In this document: positions 10,681 to 21,514 of the stretch, in pieces
Layout of the letters: the number at the start of each line of letters is the position of its first letter
Numbering within the stretch: the first letter of the stretch is position 1
Source of the DNA: Deroplatys truncata
Taxonomy: Eukaryota; Arthropoda; Insecta; Mantodea; Mantidae
Assembly (NCBI GenBank): GCA_030765065.1
Contig: CM060988.1
Span: 201,312,565-201,376,564, forward strand
Reading direction: 5' to 3'
DNA length: 64,000 nucleotides
The notes under the pieces: generated by a model
What the model saw: the letters and a program-made list of their open reading frames with translations, nothing else
Told to the model about the DNA's origin: nothing
Databases searched by the model: none
Program-made: the position numbers and the translations under genes

Positions 10681-11330
10681 TCGTACTGCTTATTAACTTT
10701 CGTTCCACATTTCGTTGCAGGTATAAAAATGCAGTAGGCTAAAGCGATTAGTGCGGTGTTTAAAAGCGTATCGATATGCGGGGACTTTGAAATTCTATGC
10801 TCTTTACACGACCACGAGAAAAAAAACACGAATAGCGACTTATCATTGAGAAAATGTTAATATTTGCAAATGCAAACCAATAAAAAAGAATATCTCGGAA
10901 ATTACTGATGCTATGCAAAGTTATTGAAAAGAACTATGTTTTAACGTGATCTATAATATCTTGTTTAGCAAGATTTTGTGCTTCTCTTACGGTTTACCAG
11001 TTATACCAAATTTCTTCCGAATGAAGAGGACATCACAGGCTATTCCCAAAAAATCCAGGATATACATGTTATTTGTCATGTAAATATCTTTATTATACGG
11101 CGTTTCAATTAAAATGGTTAGAGTCATTTTCGACCAAACCAAAAGCATGTAAAGGGTAGCTTGGTGCGAGGGGCAGGATTTTCTTGAAAATCTTCGTGTC
11201 GTATCTTTGGAAGGTGAAGTTAAACACAAAGTTTGGTATTTTGAGTTACGTTGTTCACAATCGCACATAGATACTTTTTCTATTATTTATTAAGGGGCCT
11301 CAAAACGTGCATCTAGGTACGTGGTAGAAG
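10681..11330 (-). repeat. Family A copy
   Basis: Inverse copy with 'cttacggtttaccagttata', 'gaatgaagaggacatcacag', 'catgtaaagggtagcttgg' and 'aaggggcctcaaaacgtgc'. It is probably the continuation of the 7581-7691 fragment, separated from it by repeat X. Confidence 0.75.
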
Positions 11331-11800
11331 CTTTTAGAAGAGTGGGCAGAAAAAGTCGTGTGAATGTAGCTCATAAGAGAATGCGACGTATATTAGCTGG
11401 CAGAAGCAAGACCGTGTTTACATAACATTCACTTCATTGAGCTGGCAGACAAAAGAAAAATCAGGAAGCTGTCCGTACTCCGTCGTTTTAATAAAACAGA
11501 GTTGTTGTGAATGTTGTGTGCACCCCCACCCCATCATCATTATCGAGAAAAATAAGACGGGGATGATGATCGAGCAGGTCACAATCGCCCTCTCTAATGC
11601 TACAGAAAATTGTCGCCCGAAGAAGCAATCTGTCATGATCAATCCTAACTCGGAGAAAAGCTGCAAGCCCTCTCTGTTGCTATAGCAACGGCCTGCATTA
11701 ATCCTAAACAACTGCAGCACGCACAACTTTCATCACACTTGACTCGATTTTCATTTTCTCAAAACTACTTGCTTAAGTAGGATCATTAAAATAGAATACT
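11331..11800. other. No gene seen; short family A debris
   Basis: A 3'-type family A piece (aaaaagtcgtgtgaatgtag, 11350-11370) is followed by about 370 bp without landmarks. Short open frames of 82 and 102 codons oppose each other here but show no motifs. The last 60 bp (tttctcaaaactactt) again resembles family A. Confidence 0.4.
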
Positions 11801-12336
11801 TGAGGCAGTATTTTTAACACTTAAATTATATCAGTCTAATTATATAATATAAAATTTAATAGCAGACCGCCTAAAAGCAACACGTGTATGTAACAGTCAT
11901 TGTATTATGTTTATATTATTAAGTACATGTATAATAATGTTATGTGAATGTATTACGTAGTTTTAACAATGTAGGAGCTGTGAGAATAGAAGCCAGATGC
12001 TTTCCGTAGCAAACAGCATTACAAAGTAAAAGCCGAAAGTTGCTAACAATGCGGTAACCTTGAGACGGCTTGTTCTTTAGCGGTACCAACCCTGCTAAGA
12101 GATGCGTGCTTTGCAAATTACTACTGACTCAGCCGAGGCATACATATATAATATTTAAATAAACATAAAAATACAAACTTGGTTTTTAAACGTGAGGGGC
12201 GAATGACACCGGAAAAGTAAACGTGGGGCAAAGGCCACCGTAAAGTTTGTACCGTACGTGGGGCGAATACTCCTAGAAACATTTCTCCCGCAAATTGGTA
12301 CCCATACGCAACCGCTACAATAATTAAACCCCTTCA
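11801..12336 (+). mobile_element. Solo-LTR-like unit (family B), internally deleted
   Basis: The unit begins TGAGGCAGTATTTTT and ends CCCCTTCA, followed four bases later by a primer-binding-site-like segment (tgactctccaacagtgggg). It matches the longer inverse copy at 31863-32745 over most of its length but lacks about 350 bp after 'taaccttgagac'. Its 3' part repeats the block 'acgtgggg(c)gaa' several times. The interpretation as an LTR rests on TG..CA ends plus the PBS-like neighbour; no gag-pol is present. Confidence 0.5.
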
Positions 12337-12529
12337 AGTTTGACTCTCCAACAGTGGGGCAACAATACACCTACTTCAACATAAAATTTCAACTAAATAG
12401 GTTTAACACATTCGCTCCTGTACAAACTACAGTTACCAAAGATTACTATTCTAGCTACTTGTTAGTAGAGACAAACTTTCATCCCACACTTACACCGTTT
12501 GTTCTAGCATGGAGTAGGTAGAGCGATAG

Positions 12530-12667
12530 GCATTTTTAAACAGCTGGTCGTTATGTAATGGCTTTGAAATTGAGGTTCTTTGCAGGACCAATGTGATACT
12601 TTCACAGACATTCTCTACCCTCTATCGTTTATTAGTGGGTATACAAACTATTCTTACTAAAGCTTAT
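12530..12667 (-). repeat. Family A fragment (3' part)
   Basis: 'cattctctaccctctatcgt' and 'gggtatacaaactattctta' mark the inverse 3' section of family A. It abuts head on the next, plus-oriented copy. Confidence 0.7.
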
Positions 12668-13500
12668 TACTTTCTCTACTACGTATAGTAAGTAAGGGAA
12701 GTATTGTATTCCACCCAAAAATTCGATACCGAGATTTCACCAGAAATATATGTTTTGAGACCCCCTGAATCCAAAAAAAAAAGCATTTTTGGAAACATGT
12801 CCGTGTGTGTGTCTGTCTGTGAACAGCATAACTCAGAAACGAACAGTCGGATAATCACCAAACTTGGTATTTAGGTTCAGTATCTTCCAGAGATGCGACA
12901 CGAAGGTTTTCAAGAAAATTCTCCCACCCTAGATTACTTTTTACATGGAACATTTTTCCAAAATTTTAATTTTCTCAAAAAAGGCTCTAACGATTTCGAT
13001 TAAAATATATTTTTAAGATATTTTCATGACAAATAAAATGTATATCTTGAATTTTCTGGGAATGTCTCCAAAAGTATTCTTCATTGTGAACGACTTTTGC
13101 ATACTGGTAAACCATAAGAGATAGACAAAATTTTACTACAATGTAGATCGCGTTAAAATACACAATTTATGTCATATACATTCTTTTTGTTGAGTGAACC
13201 ATTTTCGATATATTGCTTGTTATTCCCTTAAATTTTCCAATACTTTTACTTTTTCTCAAATGGGAATTCATTATTCATTTTTTTATCTCCTGGACATACA
13301 AAAGAATGGAATGCTCCACATAGCAACCAGCTCTTAAAATACTTGACTATCGCCTAAGCCTAGCAATTCCCCTTGCATTTACAAGAAAATTAGCAATAAG
13401 ATTATCTCGATTAACATGATGCATATGGAGAATAAATGTTTGTAAAAATACTTTGCACAAGAGTAGAGAAAGTCATGTGAGTGTAACACATCAGATTTTT
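12668..13500 (+). repeat. Family A, full-length reference copy
   Basis: The clearest complete copy: starts tactttctctactacgtat at 12668, carries 'ttcgataccgagatttcacc', 'tgtgaacagcataactcag', 'aatgtatatcttgaattttc', 'cacatagcaaccagctctta', and ends gtagagaaagt (13463-13473) plus 'catgtgagtgtaacacatca'. The 11-bp actttctctac/gtagagaaagt is inverted near the two ends. No coding capacity. Confidence 0.9.
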
Positions 13501-13812
13501 TTGTCTTGGATATGCAAAGAGAATGGTGCTGCACCTAGCAACCAGCTATTAAGAGATATGTATGTGCTTAAAGGCTACTGTATTTCTATATTGCCGTTGC
13601 AAGTACAAAACAAGGGGAACACAGTACGCCTTAAGCGATAGTCAAACATTTTTAGAACTGGTCGCTATGTGTAAAATGTAACTCTCTTTGCATGTCAAAA
13701 GATCGTTTCTGCAAATGTTTATCTCGATTAATATGAAATAGATGGAGAATAAAAGTTTGTAAAAATAGTTTGTACAAGAGTAGAGAAAGTCATGTGAATG
13801 TAACACATAAGA
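13501..13812 (+). repeat. Family A 3' segment, rearranged duplicate
   Basis: After the reference copy the 3' section is repeated with a variant block ('ggtgctgcacctagcaacca', 'gagatatgtatgtgcttaaa') that recurs at 48828-48955. Part of it (near 13635-13690) is in opposite orientation. It ends with a second 'gtagagaaagtcatgtgaat'. Confidence 0.7.
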
Positions 13813-14471
13813 TCTTGTTTTATATATCTTCATTTTAATCCAAATAAACTTTTGCAGGAATAGCTACATCAATAGAAAGAGAACAGCGATAGTCAAATGT
13901 TTAACAACTGGACGCTATATGCTGGCCTTAAAATTCCATACTGTTTCCATGCCATCACGAGAAACAACTGAATGCTGACAGGACTTCAAGAACCATTCAA
14001 ACCATTAATAACGGGTATGTCGGAAATGGCTCGTGTGTTTTAAAGAGATCTACATTTTTTGTATAGTACGCTTACCTGTTATACAAGATTATACAAAACT
14101 CCTTCCGAATGACGAGGACTTCACAGGCTGTTGCCAGAAAATTCAGGATATACATTTTATTTGTCATTTAAGTATTTATCTTTCATATACCTATGGTATT
14201 TTAATCAAAATGCTTCACCAGTTTTAGAAAATAAAAAGTTTAGAAAAACCTTCCATTTAAACTTTAGTTTTGGGTAGGAGACTTTCTTGAAAATGCTCGT
14301 GCCCCATATTTGGAAGATACCAAACATAAATACCAAGTTCGGGGTTTATCCAATTATGGTCTTTTTTAATTCTGTGGGCCTCAAAACACGTATCTCTGGT
14401 AAAATCTCGGTATTGAATTTTTGGGGGGAATGCAATATCTTCTCTACCCACTATGTACGAGGTAGAGAAAT
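13813..14471 (-). repeat. Family A copy
   Basis: Inverse copy, A2-type variant ('aacaactggacgctatatgc'), ending at 'ggtagagaaat' (14461-14471). It lies tail to tail with the preceding plus copy. Confidence 0.8.
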
Positions 14472-14772
14472 GAAAAAGTAATGAAAGAAAACAAAAACGA
14501 TTAACGATTTCACATTTGAAAAAAATTATAAACATTAGAAAATTCAAGCCAATAACAAGGAACATCAAGGACACCAGGGTAGTGCAGTGTTTCGCTTCTT
14601 CGATTCCTCATGTGAAGTATCCCCAAGGCCCAACGTGGACGCCACCGTTGGGTGCCTCTACCTCAGAAATGGATCCAGTCATTGCTTGGTGGAATGAGGT
14701 ATCCCCGAAGGTCATAAGCCATATGGGGAGTATTAGAAACAATGACAAGGAATGGTTAACTTATAAAATATG

Positions 14773-14941
14773 CTGAACTTTAAATGCCAAGTTTCGTACT
14801 TAACGAACTTCACATTTTGTTATACTGTTTACAATCAGACTCACGGACCTTTTTGTGAAGGCTTTGCGAGGGGGGTCAGGGGGCTTCAAAACATGCATTT
14901 CCGGTGAAATGTCAACATCGAATTTTTAGTAGAGAAAGTAA
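14773..14941 (-). repeat. Family A 5' fragment
   Basis: Short inverse fragment with 'ggggcttcaaaacatgcatt', 'catcgaatttttagtagag' and the terminal 'gtagagaaagta'. The 14472-14772 stretch before it is low-complexity AT sequence with another partial piece and no gene. Confidence 0.65.
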
Positions 14942-15199
14942 ACATCAGATGTAAAAAAAATACAACAGAGGACCTCGTGGTATCCACACAATTGTTTTCT
15001 TATACACAAACAATAGTGATGGGTGAATTCCCGGGAACTTTCTCATCGAAAATATTTAACAATAAGTTAGTAGAATGATATAAATATTGCATCACATCCA
15101 AAATCTGTGTAGAAATACAACTTCTTTATAGTTTCTTTTCTTTCATTAATATTGTCAACAAACAAAATTTTGCAATAGAAGACCTCTAAAGTACACATA

Positions 15200-16239
15200 G
15201 GGGAAATGTCCCTATATTGAACCACTTAAGTCTAAATAGTAAATAATTATTATAATTTCAAATGAAAATTTTCAGAAACACAAGCATTAAAGTGACAAAT
15301 CTTTCCGCTATAAATATCCTCAACACAATTTGAAATTAATACAATTGTCAAGTAAATAACATTTAAAAAGTGAGATGCTGTAAATCGGTTCAAATTAGGA
15401 ACGTGAACCTTAAATTGAACCAACCATGTCTTAAAATGAACCACATACTTTTAAGTTTAAACGTATTTTTATTAATACAAAATACACATATTTTATTGTA
15501 CATAAAACAAGTATGCTATCAGCAATAGAATTGTGATAAGAATAGCAATTTCCTTGAACATCTTCAATTTTTATATAATGACAATCGCTTGGTTTTTGGA
15601 ATAGGTATTATTTGCAAATGTAGAGCTTTTACTAATTTTTACTCTCATACAAAAGAGTGCAATTATACACAGTCTTCAAAATAAAACACTTTCTTCTTGA
15701 CACTAACTTTTGGTGAAGCTAAATCCTACAACTCATACACTGGATTATGTCCATCATTTCAGACAATTCACATATTCATGTCATCCACTGTTTTTAACTT
15801 AACAGTTAAAAGTTGAGCAATCCTAGAACATCAATAGGTTTCCTAAATTGCACCAGTTCAATATAGGGTTCAAACAGTTACGAGCCACGCCATTTTGGAA
15901 GCTTTAGCATCTAGGAGAGACGCTGTTTGAAAAAACGTGTGCATGAATATTGTTGCTAAATAAACACTTCATAACATGTAATATATGGATCATCTCAAAC
16001 TTACCTAATTGGTCGTATAATCTTAACTAGATGAGTCAAATATTACTTCTGAAGCACCAAAAACACACAACACTTCATACAACTGAAACCACAGCTCAGA
16101 TTGCAAAGTCAACAACTCCAAGCATTCTTAACTGTACACGCTACCCTTCTGCTAGGATTATGGTGCCATCTGTCGAACAGTTCGGAAAATATCGGAGCGG
16201 TTCAATTTAAGAGGCGGTTCAAATTAGGGACCTTTCACC
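15200..16239. mobile_element. TIR element of 1.04 kb with TA target duplication
   Basis: Inverted ends match over about 27 bp: left 'ggggaaatgtccctatattg', right complement 'ggtgaaaggtccctaatttg', both running into 'aaccRc'. TA occurs immediately outside both ends (15198-15199 and 16240-16241). Subterminal motifs 'taaattgaacc'/'ggttcaa' are repeated in both arms. No transposase frame is visible, so it is a non-autonomous element of the Tc1/mariner type or another TA-targeting superfamily. Confidence 0.75.
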
Positions 16240-16734
16240 TACTAATTTTAATGAACAATGAAATTCGTTTTTAACAAAATCATTAAAAAAACACCTTGCA
16301 TTTTAGTTTTTAACATCATAATTCATTGCTGAATACTGACAGAATTAAATATCCCCAAAAACAGACCCGAAATATTCGCTCATAAATATTTTTACTGCAC
16401 ACAAGGATTCTGGATGCTGCAAATGGAGGTGTAGTACAGTTTTCAATCTACGCCTGCTTCCTTGGCAACACGTACGAGGTCCTATCCTGGTGTGAAGGGA
16501 GACCACAGTGAACTAGTCCGGACCTGGAACCTTGCTGGGCGCTGAGGTATGTCGTCCAGCGCATACACTGGGACATCCAATAAAACAAGACTTACTTTTG
16601 GGATACATTAGGGGTTGGTGAAGCGCAAACATTCCTATTATATTTTCGCGGCATGATATTTTATGGAAACTCTTCAATAGTGAGAATTACTCCTTTCCTA
16701 ATTCTTTGTGAATCAGTTTCTATGTTTTTATTTA
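16240..16734 (+). other. Non-repeat stretch with a short coding-like tail
   Basis: Mostly AT-rich. Between about 16445 and 16553 a GC-rich block has one open frame ending in a stop at 16550; in it 'SYPGVKGDHSELVRTWNLAG' can be read. There is no convincing acceptor and no start codon. It could be a retrotransposon scrap or a decayed exon. Confidence 0.25.
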
Positions 16735-16991
16735 CAACGTTTAACGCTATACACTTCACATTTTCATTTTATTTGCCATGTAAATATCTTTAATATAGGG
16801 CATTTTAATCAAAATTGTCAAGAGCCATTTTTAGAGAATAAAAATTTTCGAAAAATGTTCCATGTAAACGGTAGTTGGAGAGAAAGGATTTTCTTGAAAA
16901 TCTTCATGCCGCACTCTTGAAAGATATTGAACTTAAATACCAAATTTGGTATTTATCCGACTTTTCATTTTTGAATTACGCTGTTCAGACA

Positions 16992-16992
<1 letters not shown>

Positions 16993-17022
<30 letters not shown>
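16993..17022. repeat. (CA)n microsatellite inside family A
   Basis: Fifteen CA units at the position where other family A copies have a short cagacacac seed. Confidence 0.95.
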
Positions 17023-17025
<3 letters not shown>

Positions 17026-17126
17026 TATTTTTCTTAAAGTTTTTATTCAGGGGCCTGAAAACATGTATTTCCCTTGAAATCTCGGTATCGAATTTTTTGA
17101 GTGGAATGCAATACCTTCTCTAACTA

Positions 17127-17580
17127 CAGAGAGAGCCAAAAAACTACGAACTGGCTGCGCGGTGTTTTAGTTGTCCGCGTCCTGGCGCTCGTTGCCGTCT
17201 GCTGCTATCATAGAAAGGCGCGGATGAAACCGTACAACATTTTTAAAGCTACTATTAAAGGCTTTGCTTACTAACTTCACGAAAGGAGATGCTGAAACTG
17301 GCCACCGTTGTTGTCCATACATTTTTGGCACCTCTTTAGGAAACTGTCCATCTCTCGCCGTAGTTCACGTTGAGAAATTTCCTGGAGGATATTTTATTTC
17401 AATTCTTCCAGGGGGTTAGGTCGGGGACCAGGGGTTCACAAATTTTTACTAATAATGCTGTCCTTAAGTTGTTAGGTAAAGCCTTTAAAAGTAATCGGCA
17501 GACGGAAACGAGCGCCGAGGTCGCGGACAAAATAAAAAACACCACGCAGTCGTCGGTTCGTAGTCTTTTGGCTCTCCCTG
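17127..17580. mobile_element. 454-bp long-TIR non-autonomous element
   Basis: Both ends read 'cagRgagagccaaaaRacta' inwards, and the similarity continues over more than 100 bp (tgcgyggtgtttt, gtccgcg, ggcgctcgtt, ccgtctgc, taaaggctttrc). The element interrupts a family A terminus. The CAGRG start recalls hAT ends, but an 8-bp target duplication is not evident, so the superfamily is left open. Confidence 0.75.
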
Positions 17581-17606
17581 TTACTATGCAGGTGGTAGAG
17601 AAAGTA

Positions 17607-18544
17607 AAAAATGTAGACCTTGTTAAAACAGCAGTTATGGTGGCTTTCATCATTGCAAACTTATGCACTGTTCTTCTTTTAAATCTTTCAATGCCTTATT
17701 TGAAGTGCTAACTCACCGTTCTTTAGTTCCCCCAGTCATGCAACGAGACTATCACTTCAGTTTCCTGCATCCCTCTTTTACCTACAGCTATTACTGTAAA
17801 CGTTTGTCGCGATTAACTTGAATAGTTTGAATGTAAACATTAGGAAAGTGTTAGAATTGAAGCACCCTGTATTACTGACCGCCACGAACAGAGTATGTAC
17901 TACAATATTAACAATAGTGTTGTTTACTGGACCACCTGCCAGGGAAGACAATGGGCTCCACTCCAAGGCAGCAGTACTTGTAGCAAAGTGCCCCGTCCAC
18001 TTTTACTCTTTAATGTTTCACGATCAATACACAACCAGTAGTAAACACATCTCAAGTATCTCTCTTTCATAAAGAGCTTGGGGAATTTCATGCCTTTATG
18101 TTGGCAGCAGCTAGAAACTAAACATTTCATACCAGTAGCACTTTTTTCACGAATGAGAACGTCAGCACTGTACAATCAAGGACGTAAAATATGTTATGCC
18201 TAGCAGTCAAGTGTTTTTCCTATCGATATTCAATGCTGGATAAAATTTCGAGATGCGTTCAAGCGAAATTTTAAAAATTAACTTTGGTAATGCCCTTTTC
18301 TGTCATATTTGACACTTAAAATGCAACTTTTGTTATGATTACTTTTTTCTTTCTTCAATATTTCGTATACAATTCTTTCAAGGTGTATGAAAAGATCTAA
18401 AGAGATTTTTCTTTCTATCAGGCTTAGGATTTTTTAAATAATTAAATAGCTACATGATTTATTTTTATAAAATTAAAATGTTTAAGGTGACGCAAAATTT
18501 AATATGTAATCAACTATACTAAAACCTATATGTAATGTTACATT
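17607..18544. other. Non-repeat stretch; one weak zinc-finger-like frame
   Basis: No repeat landmarks recognised. On the minus strand 18175 to 17924 is open for 83 codons and contains 'KCLVSSCCQHKGMKFPKLF' followed by 'RYLRCVYYWLCI', which is only vaguely THAP-like (paired Cys, FP, R..W). The motif spacing is not canonical, so no domain is assigned. Confidence 0.3.
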
Positions 18545-19235
18545 TACATGAATTTCTCTACTCACTACCGTTTATTTTTATATCACACATGCACACTATT
18601 CTTACAAAAGTTTCATGCTAAGAGATATAAACTTTATCACAATTTCGTTGACGATATAAGAATAATACAGCAAACTGCATCGATAGGCGAATGTTTAAAA
18701 GCTATACTGGAGTTGAAATTCCATATTCTATGACATCGCAAGAAACAACTAAATACCGACTTTAAAAAGTGACAAGACAATGAAAAATTTAAACCAATAA
18801 TAATGGATATCTCGGAAATGGTTAACGCCTCAAAAAAGTTATAAATTGCATGTTTTAAGGAGGTATACAGTTTTTGTTTAATATGTTTTCCCCTATCTCT
18901 TACGATTTATCCGTTATACAAAATTCCTTCAGAATAAACACGACCTCACAAGATATTCCCAGAAAATTCAAGATATACATTTTATTTGCCAAACATATGA
19001 CATTTTAACCATATCGTTACGGTAATTCTTGAGAAAACCAAAAATAACTAAAACTGTTTATATAAAGGCTAGTTTGGGGTGTAGGGATGTTTTTTTTAAA
19101 AAAATCTTCATGTTGTATCCTTGGAAGATACTGAATTTAAATACCAACTTTGGTATTTAACGAAATTTTCGTTTACGAGCTATGTAGTTCGCAGACACCA
19201 CACAAATATATTTTTATAAAAATCTGCTGAGATAT
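18545..19235 (-). repeat. Family A copy
   Basis: Inverse copy from 'tttctctactcactaccgtt' through 'caagatatacattttatttg' and 'ggctagtttggggtg'. Its 5' terminus is missing; the next copy follows directly. Confidence 0.75.
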
Positions 19236-20043
19236 ACTCACATAACTTTCTCTACCCTCTATCGTTTTTAGTGAGTATACAAACTATTCTTACTAAAGCT
19301 TATTTTCATATCTACTTCATTTTTATCCAAATAAACGTTTGCAAAAATAGCTAAATTAAAGATTTCGTTATAGATACAAAGAGAGCAGTGATAGTCAAAT
19401 GTTTAACAACTGGACGCTATGTGCTGCCTTAAAATTCCATACTGTTTCCATGACATCACGAGAAACAACTGAAAGTTGAAAGAACTTTAAAGAATGACCA
19501 AGAAATGAGCAATTGAACCTTTAATAACTGATATCTAAATGGCTTAAGTGCCCCCCCCAAAAAACCTTATTTTAAATAAATTATGTTTTTAAAGACATCT
19601 ACATTTCCTTTGTAGTACGTTTTTGTCTATCGCTTAACGTTTACCAGTTATACAAAATTCCTTCCGAATGAAGAGGACCTCAAAGGCTGTTCACAGACAA
19701 ATTTAATATATACATTTTATTTGTCAAGTAAGTATGTTTCATATATGGTATTAAATAAAAATCGTTAGTCATTTTTTAGAAAATCAAAAATATAAAACAT
19801 GTTCCATTAAAGGGTAATTTCGGCATCAAGTTTGGTATTTATCCGACTTTTCGTTACCACGAATATTTTTCTAAAATATTCACGGGATCTCAAAATATGT
19901 ATTTCCAGTGAGATTTCTCTACCTACTACGTATGTGGTACAGATAGTAAAAATGCTGTTTTTTTATTCAGGGCCTCAAAACGTGTATTTCCATTGAAATC
20001 TCTATATGAAACGTTAGGGTGGAATACAATACTGGCTCTATGT
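19236..20043 (-). repeat. Family A copy
   Basis: Inverse copy, directly tandem to the previous one: begins 'ataactttctctaccctcta', contains 'aacaactggacgctatgtgc' and 'gcgaatgaagaggacctca'-like sequence, and ends near 'gggtggaatacaatactggc'. Confidence 0.8.
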
Positions 20044-20796
20044 GTGTGATGTAATGTATAAAGCCAGAAATCCTGTGACAACTGTATACGAGTCAACACC
20101 ATATGTTATGTTCACCATCGCTCTACTTACTGGAAACTCGCTGCCCAATTCAACAGGTCAAATGTGGCACTCACCTTGGGCCTGGGCCGGGCTCCTTGCG
20201 ATTTCTCCGGTAGTATCTGAGGGTGCAGACGAACGCCACTAACTTCCTGAACACTCCTCTTCCTCTACCCATGTGACGTAAACACAAACACTACGTCTTC
20301 ACTCTGAGGTACGCCACGCACCTCTGTTACACAACTACCCCATTTTTCCTTATTCTCCCTCCCCCCACTCCCTATTATATTCTTCCACCCCTTCTTCATC
20401 ATCATCATTTCTAACTATTTTTCTTTTTGTTTCTCCTCTTTCATTCGTGCCTATTATTTTCTCCTCCGTCTGTCTCTCTCTCTCTCTCTCTCTCTTGAGG
20501 ACAAAGAGTCAAATGCTTTGTTCCACGCCAGATCCGAGCAAGAGCCTAGTTTACACTGACCGGCATCCCCAAGCTCGCTACACAACACCATGCTACTCAC
20601 TGCCTTCACAACAGTAGCATTCTCGTACACTTGGGGACATTCATGGTCGGACAACACTGCTTTCTAAATACTGAGGTGCGCGAACCGTATAAACGGGTAA
20701 TTTCAAACCCTCATAGCTCAGTCAAGAAACCAAATTAAAAAAAACACACACACAAGTATTACATTCACATTACCTTCTCTACCCACTATTCTTTAT
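20044..20796. other. Non-repeat stretch around the 20.2 kb exon
   Basis: More GC than the surroundings and free of recognised repeats until a family A scrap at 20761. Besides the exon candidate, the minus strand is open from about 20657 to 20454 ('DHECPQVYENATVVKAV' and 'CSELGDAGQCKLGSCSD'), running into a (TC)n tract at 20473-20495 that supplies the RERERE tail. This may be an exon or chance. Confidence 0.35.
20175..20272 (-). CDS. Candidate coding exon, possibly the first
   Basis: On the minus strand an open frame runs to a strong donor (CCAAG|gtgagt, donor at 20174-20169). Two starts are possible. A first coding exon could begin at the ATG at 20272-20270 (cacATGG context), giving 32 codons plus two bases. 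Alternatively an internal exon of 72 bp could begin after the acceptor 'gagtgttcag' at 20246. The protein reads 'RKLVAFVCTLRYYRRNRKE' then 'PGPGP': a short hydrophobic run followed by a very basic stretch, as on the cytosolic side of a membrane segment. The internal-exon reading starts with one base, which would fit the two leftover bases of the exon at 34312-34427, but 14 kb separates them and continuity is unproven. The family is not recognised. The acceptor lacks a clear pyrimidine tract, which favours the first-exon reading. Confidence 0.4.
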
Positions 20797-21450
20797 TACT
20801 TTCTCTCCTACTTACCTGTAGTAAGTAGAGGAAGGATTGCATTCCACCCAAAAATACTATATAGCGATTTCAGCTCTGATAAAAAAGTATTTTAGAAAAA
20901 AAGGTGTGTATGGTTATGGGTGCGTGTGTGTGAACAGCACAACTCAAAAACGAAAAAGAAATTTCCCCATCTCAAACTATCCTTTACATGGAAAAGTTCG
21001 TTATTTTTTATTTTCGCAAACGATCTAACGATGTTGATTCAATACATTCAAATAAAATGTATATCTTGAATTTTCTGGGAATAGCTTGTGAAGCCTTCTT
21101 CATAGTCAATGCCTTTTGTATAATTGGTAAACAGGAAGAGATCGATTACCTCATAAAGCGTCGTAGATATCGTTAAACCACACAATTTATATCAAATAAC
21201 ATTTTTTGTAGCCCTAACCAATTCCAAAATATTCTTTGTTATTGATATTGGTTTTTTTCTCGTGGCCATACAAAGATCAGCAATTTCAAAGCCATCACAT
21301 AGCGATCCACTTTTTTAAAATGCGACTATCCCTTTACCCTACTGTATTCCTCTTATACTTAGAACAAAATGTGGAATGAAGTTTATCTTGGTTAACAAGA
21401 TACAAGGATAGGCTTTCCTAAGAAAAGTGTCTTGAAGGATGAGTAGAGAA
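20797..21450 (+). repeat. Family A copy
   Basis: Plus copy starting 'tactttctctcctactta', with 'aaatgtatatcttgaatttt' and ending at 'gagtagagaatatcatgtga'. A scrap of an inverse copy (20761-20796) sits head to head with it. Confidence 0.8.
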
Positions 21451-21514
21451 TATCATGTGAAATTCATTTTTTTCAAACAACAGATTTTATATTATATAAA
21501 ATCACACACATATA

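Larger units (their letters stand above)
16735..17606 (-). repeat. Family A copy interrupted by a 454-bp TIR element
   Basis: Inverse copy 16735-17126 with 'ggtatttatccgacttttca' and a (CA)n tract. The terminal 'gtagagaaagta' (17595-17606) lies beyond the inserted element at 17127-17580. Confidence 0.8.

Noticed and set aside
16445-16560. Internal exon ending at gctgag|gtatgt
   Set aside because: The only long frame ends in TGA one base before the putative donor, so it cannot be an internal coding exon.
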